Source: Chloroflexia bacterium
Lineage (GTDB): Bacteria; Chloroflexota; Chloroflexia; Thermobaculales; Thermobaculaceae
Length of the DNA stretch: 9,394 nucleotides
Assembly: GCA_013695265.1 (NCBI GenBank)
Contig: JACDAU010000382.1
Span: 1 to 9,394 of the forward strand
Direction of reading: 5' to 3'
A model generated the notes under the pieces. That model did not search any database. It had not been told where the DNA came from and was given only the letters and a program-made list of their open reading frames with translations. This document shows positions 6,664 through 9,394 of this stretch, one piece after another; position 1 is the first letter of the stretch, and the number at the start of each line of letters is the position of its first letter. A program made the translations under genes and the position numbers.

Positions 6664-7315
6664 AGCCACCATACGGCTCATTGACCGTGCCCGAGGCAGC
6701 CTGGCCCCTTGGATTTTCGAGGCGCTCTATGGATCATTCGCGCTGTGCTACGACCGAATCAGCAAGTTCTTCTTCGCGGGTCAGTGGAGTGTGTGGCAGC
6801 GGACTGCACTGGATCACCTTGAAGGAGGTCGCGTCCTGGAGCTTGGATATGGAACCGGCGATCTCGCCCTGGAGATGTGCAGCCGAGGCTACGAAGTAAT
6901 GGGTGTGGACTCATCGCCTCGAATGCACCGGATCGCTCGGGTCAAACTGTGGAGAGGAGGGTGCCAGGGCACCCTCCTGATTGGCTCCTCGGCAGCGCTG
7001 CCATTGTCCGACGGTTCCGTCGACGCCGTGGTCAGCACGTTTCCGTCCAGCTATATTCTCTCTGAGGAGACGTGGACCGAAGCATGGCGGGTTCTCAGAA
7101 TCGGAGGTTCCTTTGTCATTGTTCTGTCTGGGCACCTGCTGGCCGTCGACCACCGAAGCAAATTGCTCATTCGTTTCCACTCACTTATCTACGGAGAACA
7201 GAGACCGACAGCGCATCTCGATTGGTCGGTGACGCCGGGCTTCGATCTCCGGTTCGAGCGGCACGCGAATGCGCAGGGCGTGGCAGACCTTCTCATCGCC
7301 CGAAAACTCGTGTAG
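6656..7315 (+). CDS. class I SAM-dependent methyltransferase
   Basis: This protein of about 219 residues has the Rossmann motif I RVLELGYGTGDLALEM (about 59-74), the motif II acidic residue in VMGVDSSPRM (81-90), and motif IV/V features VDAVVSTFPSSYIL and EAWRVLRIGGSFVIV, typical of the Methyltransf_11/UbiE-like superfamily. It should transfer a methyl group from S-adenosylmethionine; the substrate is unknown. The N-terminal part (WIFEALYGSFALCYDRIS) resembles the lead-in seen in small-molecule and lipid methyltransferases. I chose the GTG at 6656, which overlaps the thioesterase stop by 8 bases and suggests coupling. A GTG at 6626 would add 10 residues with a 38-base overlap. It is the last gene of the plus-strand run. 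No membrane span is certain. Confidence 0.85.
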   Translation: MRRATIRLIDRARGSLAPWIFEALYGSFALCYDRISKFFFAGQWSVWQRTALDHLEGGRVLELGYGTGDLALEMCSRGYEVMGVDSSPRMHRIARVKLWRGGCQGTLLIGSSAALPLSDGSVDAVVSTFPSSYILSEETWTEAWRVLRIGGSFVIVLSGHLLAVDHRSKLLIRFHSLIYGEQRPTAHLDWSVTPGFDLRFERHANAQGVADLLIARKLV

Positions 7316-7407
7316 CCCACTTGTGACGACGGAAGCCAAGTCCCATCTACCTCTGTTGGTCGGAGAAAGCAGCTTCCGCGGCACAGGACATATCTGGGTA
7401 GAGTAGC

Positions 7408-7449
7408 GCCGATGAGGGAAGCATTCGACTGACTTCCCCTCCTATCGGC
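7408..7449. repeat. two-part hairpin between convergent genes
   Basis: The outer arms GCCGAT/ATCGGC (6 bp) enclose inner arms GGGAAG/CTTCCC (6 bp) with an 11-base loop; a GA-to-CTCCT internal loop lies between them. No T-tract follows on either strand. It could serve as an mRNA 3'-end stabiliser or a weak terminator. Confidence 0.35.
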
Positions 7450-7451
7450 CT

Positions 7452-7469
7452 CGCGACATCAACGTCGCG
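7452..7469. repeat. short hairpin between convergent genes
   Basis: CGCGAC-ATCAAC-GTCGCG is a perfect 6-bp stem with a 6-base loop, two bases after the larger hairpin. There is no U-run, so an intrinsic terminator is not supported. Confidence 0.35.
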
Positions 7470-7547
7470 GACCATCCTGTTGACGCCTCGCCTACGTCGT
7501 TGCCGAGTCCGCAGTACGACCAGTGAGCCGCTATTCCTCTCCGCCGG

Positions 7548-8651
7548 TTAGTAGTCGATCTTGGAGCCGTCCTTGGGGGCGATCTGAATCCAAACGCGTC
7601 CCGGCTTTAGCGTGATGGGCTGGCCGTCCTTTGTTGTGTACTTCGTCGGGGTGTCGCGCCTGTCTTTTTCCCAGAACCCCTCGATCACGCGGCCGTCCTG
7701 GAAGATCAATGCCGGCTGCTTGTCCTGCACGTCTACATCCAGACGGTTTAGCGCGTCGCCCTCAATCGCTCGTGCCTTGACCGTCTGCACAATGACGACC
7801 GCCCCCGAGAGTTGCTTCTTGCTCTCGCGGTCCAGGTGTGGCTTGCCGAGCATGGTGCGGTTGTAGACACCCGTGCGCTCGTCGTACGCGTACGACACGT
7901 TGTACCCGGTATCGTACTCAACCCGGACCTTCTGTCCTTCCGCGGAGCCAACCGTTGGCTTGTCGCTGAACTGGAGACCACCCCAAGTACCTTTGCGCGA
8001 ACTAAACTTCTTGTCCTTCCTGATTTCCTTACGGAGCGCGCGCGTGTCGGCGTACAGATTGTGCGGCGCATCGCGGTCGTCGGTGCGCTCGAAGCCGTCG
8101 ATGTTTGTGCGTAGGGCGTCAACTGCGTGTACCTTGAGTTGCTTGATCCAGCTCAGACCAGTTGGGCTGCCGCCTGCATGAAAGTACACGGGCTTGTACT
8201 CGCTTGCCCAGGCAACGTAATACGCGCGCGCCGATCGCACTGGACCAAGCGCGGGCGCTTCGCGAGTTACGTATATCGCGAGGAAGCGCGGTATGCCGTA
8301 CTCGGCGGGCGCCTCATACACCACGTCGGCAAGGTCGAGGCCAGACTGTGGCCGCGAGTCGGGGTGGTTCTCCACCATGATTGCCAGCGGACGCCTGTTC
8401 GGCTTTCGATAGCGCGGGTCAGCGGTCAGTAGTTCCGCCGGATCCCCAATCGCGGACCCTCTGACTTTGGTGGGCGCCGGCTTTTCTTTCGAGGCAGTAG
8501 GGTCCGCGGTTTCCGGCGCACTGGCAACGGCTGTCGGGGTCGGTTGCGTGGTTGCCGCCGTGGGCTCATCGTCGCCACCGCACGCGTTTAGTGTAACCAC
8601 GAGGATCAAAAGCAGAGCTGCGATCAGACCGGTAATCTTCCTGGTTGTCAT
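7548..8651 (-). CDS. DUF3048 domain lipoprotein (YerB-like)
   Basis: This 367-residue protein is predicted to be a membrane-anchored extracytoplasmic lipoprotein. The N-terminus MTTRKITGLIAALLLILVV is basic then hydrophobic and ends in a lipobox LNAC with Cys24. A Thr/Pro/Ala-rich linker follows (about 28-65). DUF3048 hallmarks come next: RPLAIMVENHPDSRPQSGL (87-105), VYEAPAEYGIPRFLAIY (111-127), GPVRSARAYY (136-145) and HAGGSPTG (158-165), then a C-terminal domain with GFWEKDRRDTPTKY (325-338). The molecular function of DUF3048/YerB proteins is not established to my knowledge; a cell-envelope role is inference. The ATG at 8651 has AGGAG 12 bases upstream. The frame stays open 108 codons further upstream, but an N-terminal extension would bury the signal peptide. 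A likely promoter at 8974-9001 implies a leader of about 316 bases. Confidence 0.92.
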   Translation of the reverse strand: MTTRKITGLIAALLLILVVTLNACGGDDEPTAATTQPTPTAVASAPETADPTASKEKPAPTKVRGSAIGDPAELLTADPRYRKPNRRPLAIMVENHPDSRPQSGLDLADVVYEAPAEYGIPRFLAIYVTREAPALGPVRSARAYYVAWASEYKPVYFHAGGSPTGLSWIKQLKVHAVDALRTNIDGFERTDDRDAPHNLYADTRALRKEIRKDKKFSSRKGTWGGLQFSDKPTVGSAEGQKVRVEYDTGYNVSYAYDERTGVYNRTMLGKPHLDRESKKQLSGAVVIVQTVKARAIEGDALNRLDVDVQDKQPALIFQDGRVIEGFWEKDRRDTPTKYTTKDGQPITLKPGRVWIQIAPKDGSKIDY

Positions 8652-8717
8652 TCTTTGAGGCTCTCCTGAAAACAAAAAGTGATTCCTGCGATTGCTGAAC
8701 CGGGTGAGCCGTTCAAA

Positions 8718-8745
8718 ACTATCCGATTCGTTTTTCCGGACACAA
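8718..8745 (-). promoter_or_regulatory. weak promoter candidate for the DUF3048 gene
   Basis: On the minus strand TTGTGT (8740-8745, three of six) and GATAGT (8718-8723, four of six) are 16 bases apart. This would give a short leader of about 60 bases, but the match is much poorer than the upstream promoter at 8974-9001, and its -35 lies in one arm of the hairpin. Confidence 0.25.
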
Positions 8746-8803
8746 CGCATGCACATACAGTGCATTTCGTATCTGGCCCGTGGCGAACTGTACACGCACG
8801 CAT
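8745..8803 (-). other. long G-U-rich hairpin in the DUF3048 leader
   Basis: In the minus-strand RNA, ATGCGTGCGTGTACAG (8803-8788) can pair with CTGTATGTGCATGCGT (8760-8745) over 16 positions, 11 Watson-Crick and 5 G-U. The 27-base loop contains a further TTCG/CGAA pairing (8784-8787 with 8766-8769). On the plus strand the five G-U pairs become A-C mismatches, so the fold is specific to minus-strand transcription. No U-run follows, so it is not a plain terminator. No known riboswitch class is recognised. Confidence 0.45.
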
Positions 8804-8973
8804 GCACGGTCGCAAACGGTGGTAAAAAAGGCATAAACGCGGCCATCAGCTCGGGCACCGGGACACTCGCGGCACAATAGGCCAAATCAGCGTCCGGTAA
8901 GTGTAGCATGTGGCATGAAAGTTGCGCTAATATTGTGGTAGTCGTGAATCGTATCGGCTGCGGTATATCGGAC

Positions 8974-9001
8974 ATTATAGGAGGAATCTAGTGAATCTCA
9001 A
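8974..9001 (-). promoter_or_regulatory. near-consensus sigma-70 promoter toward DUF3048 gene
   Basis: On the minus strand TTGAGA (8996-9001, five of six) is followed after 16 bases by a perfect TATAAT (8974-8979). Transcription would begin near 8967 and run toward the DUF3048 gene with a leader of about 316 bases. The promoter overlaps the Shine-Dalgarno (8979-8984) and the first four codons of the peptide gene on the other strand. Confidence 0.6.
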
Positions 9002-9068
9002 TTACATCATCGGCCTGGTGGTACTGGTCATCCTTATCGTTCTTCTTTTCTCGCTTCTCGGTAATTAG
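8991..9068 (+). CDS. small single-span membrane peptide (25 aa)
   Basis: A 25-codon frame runs from GTG (8991) to TAG (9066-9068). It has a perfect AGGAGG site (8979-8984) six bases before the start and a strong terminator 30 bases after the stop, so it looks like a complete single-gene transcript. The peptide begins MNLNYIIG, continues with an unbroken run of Leu/Val/Ile and ends LLFSLLGN. It contains no charged residue and only one membrane span of about 18-20 residues. I do not recognise a family. Size and composition resemble short hydrophobic membrane peptides, including stress peptides and type I toxins, but no antisense RNA partner to the coding part is evident. It is shorter than the usual gene-calling cutoff and easily missed. 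Confidence 0.72.
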   Translation: MNLNYIIGLVVLVILIVLLFSLLGN

Positions 9069-9071
9069 CCT

Positions 9072-9089
9072 CCTAAGATATCGCTTAGG
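9072..9089 (+). other. 3'-UTR hairpin after the small peptide gene
   Basis: CCTAAG-ATATCG-CTTAGG is a perfect 6-bp stem with a 6-base loop, four bases after the peptide stop codon. Its left arm overlaps CCTCCTA (9069-9075), which is complementary to TAGGAGG (8978-8984) at the peptide's ribosome site, so the two pairings exclude each other. Confidence 0.4.
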
Positions 9090-9097
9090 AATAAAGA

Positions 9098-9124
9098 GAC
9101 ACCCTGCACTTGAAGCAGGGTGTC
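9098..9124. terminator. strong intrinsic terminator, probably bidirectional
   Basis: GACACCCTGC and GCAGGGTGTC form a perfect 10-bp stem around a 7-base loop (ACTTGAA). On the plus strand CTTTTGTCTTT follows, ending the small peptide transcript. On the minus strand TCTTTATT follows, 30 bases beyond the esterase stop, so it likely ends that gene too. Confidence 0.92.
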
Positions 9125-9153
9125 CTTTTGTCTTTCTCCTACGGGACGCCGTC

Positions 9154-9394
9154 CTACTCGACCGGCCAGAATTGCGTGAGGAAGCGTACCTTTTCCTGTG
9201 ACTGATAGCTGGCACCGCCCTCGTGCTGGTTATATCGCCAGACCCGCATCTCCTTCGGACCAGCAAAATAGTTATATGCGGCGTACACCGTAGACGGCGG
9301 ACAGATCTCGTCCATTTGCCCCACGGAGAACAGAGCACGCGCACTGGCTCGCGTGGCGAAATGCACTCCATCGAAGTACGCCAGGGTCTCGAAG
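9154..9394 (-). CDS. acetyl xylan esterase/cephalosporin-C deacetylase family hydrolase (C-terminal part)
   Basis: The window holds only the last 79 residues; the gene starts beyond 9394. The segment matches the C-terminus of the AXE1 family of alpha/beta hydrolases, which remove acetyl groups from sugars, xylo-oligosaccharides and cephalosporin C. It contains LFSVGQMDEICPPST with the catalytic Asp (residue 28 of the fragment), AAYNYFAGPKEMRV and NQHEGG with the catalytic His (residue 57). The Asp-His spacing of 29 equals that in the Thermotoga esterase as I recall it (Asp274/His303). The nucleophile serine is outside the window. The stop is TAG (9154-9156), followed by the shared terminator at 9098-9124. 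Substrate is not determined. Confidence 0.9.
   Translation of the reverse strand, partial: FETLAYFDGVHFATRASARALFSVGQMDEICPPSTVYAAYNYFAGPKEMRVWRYNQHEGGASYQSQEKVRFLTQFWPVE

Larger units (their letters stand above)
7316..7547. other. convergent intergenic region, no gene seen
   Basis: This 232-base gap separates the stop of the methyltransferase gene from the stop of the DUF3048 gene, which face each other. I see no supported coding frame and no hairpin followed by a U-run. Two hairpins are present: a two-part one at 7408-7449 and a short one at 7452-7469. Transcription may end here by a factor-dependent route. Confidence 0.5.
8652..8990. other. 339-bp intergenic regulatory region
   Basis: This stretch between the divergent DUF3048 gene and the small membrane peptide gene holds no supported coding gene. 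It contains a weak minus-strand promoter candidate (8718-8745), a long hairpin (8745-8803) and the -10 box of a strong minus-strand promoter (8974-8979), followed by the peptide gene's ribosome site. For the plus strand the only -10 candidate I see is TATATC at 8964-8969, with no convincing -35. Confidence 0.6.

Noticed and set aside
8745..8803. Metal-sensing leader peptide or Z-DNA tract
   Set aside because: There is no ribosome site for a separate leader peptide, and the alternating purine-pyrimidine runs are short. The hairpin reading explains the symmetry better.
8652..8975. A 108-codon in-frame N-terminal extension of the DUF3048 gene with a Cys/Met-rich stretch (MHCMCMRC)
   Set aside because: It would place the lipoprotein signal peptide in mid-protein; its ATG lies in the -10 region of the minus-strand promoter, upstream of the expected transcript start. 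The Cys/Met run comes from the alternating repeat of the hairpin arm.

Overview
The window looks like a piece of a high-GC bacterial chromosome. It carries housekeeping genes, a small intergenic regulatory region and one cut-off gene at the right edge. The mix suggests a Chloroflexota-type bacterium, perhaps Thermomicrobia-like: a PPi-type phosphofructokinase, a DUF3048 lipoprotein, a primary sigma factor with region 1.1, frequent GTG/TTG starts and strong AGGAGG ribosome sites. That assignment is inference from gene content only. There is no rRNA, tRNA, CRISPR array, insertion sequence or phage gene.

Positions 1-3825, minus strand, form a tight four-gene run read right to left: folP (dihydropteroate synthase), fabZ (hydroxyacyl-ACP dehydratase), a GT9 glycosyltransferase and a PPi-type 6-phosphofructokinase. 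It starts from an extended -10 promoter at about 3852-3860. The genes join folate, fatty acid, glycan and sugar-phosphate metabolism, so the cluster is of general growth type rather than one pathway. An open frame at 1-100 on the plus strand may be the tail of a convergent gene.

Positions 3892-7315, plus strand, hold a second run: an M24 metallopeptidase, a primary sigma-70 factor, a YbgC-type thioesterase and a class I methyltransferase. It starts from a divergent promoter whose -35/-10 spacer contains a perfect GC dyad. The two runs therefore diverge from a 115-bp shared region (3826-3940).

Positions 7316-7547 separate two convergent units and hold hairpins but no gene. A DUF3048 lipoprotein gene lies on the minus strand (7548-8651).

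Positions 8652-9130 are the most unusual part. They contain a 339-bp gene-free stretch, a near-consensus minus-strand promoter (TTGAGA-16-TATAAT), a long G-U-rich hairpin that would fold only in the minus-strand transcript, and an easily missed 25-codon gene for an uncharged single-span membrane peptide at 8991-9068. That gene has a strong Shine-Dalgarno and is closed by a strong bidirectional terminator at 9098-9124. The minus-strand promoter overlaps the ribosome site and first codons of the peptide gene. The right edge holds the C-terminal 79 residues of an acetyl xylan esterase/cephalosporin-C deacetylase family hydrolase on the minus strand.
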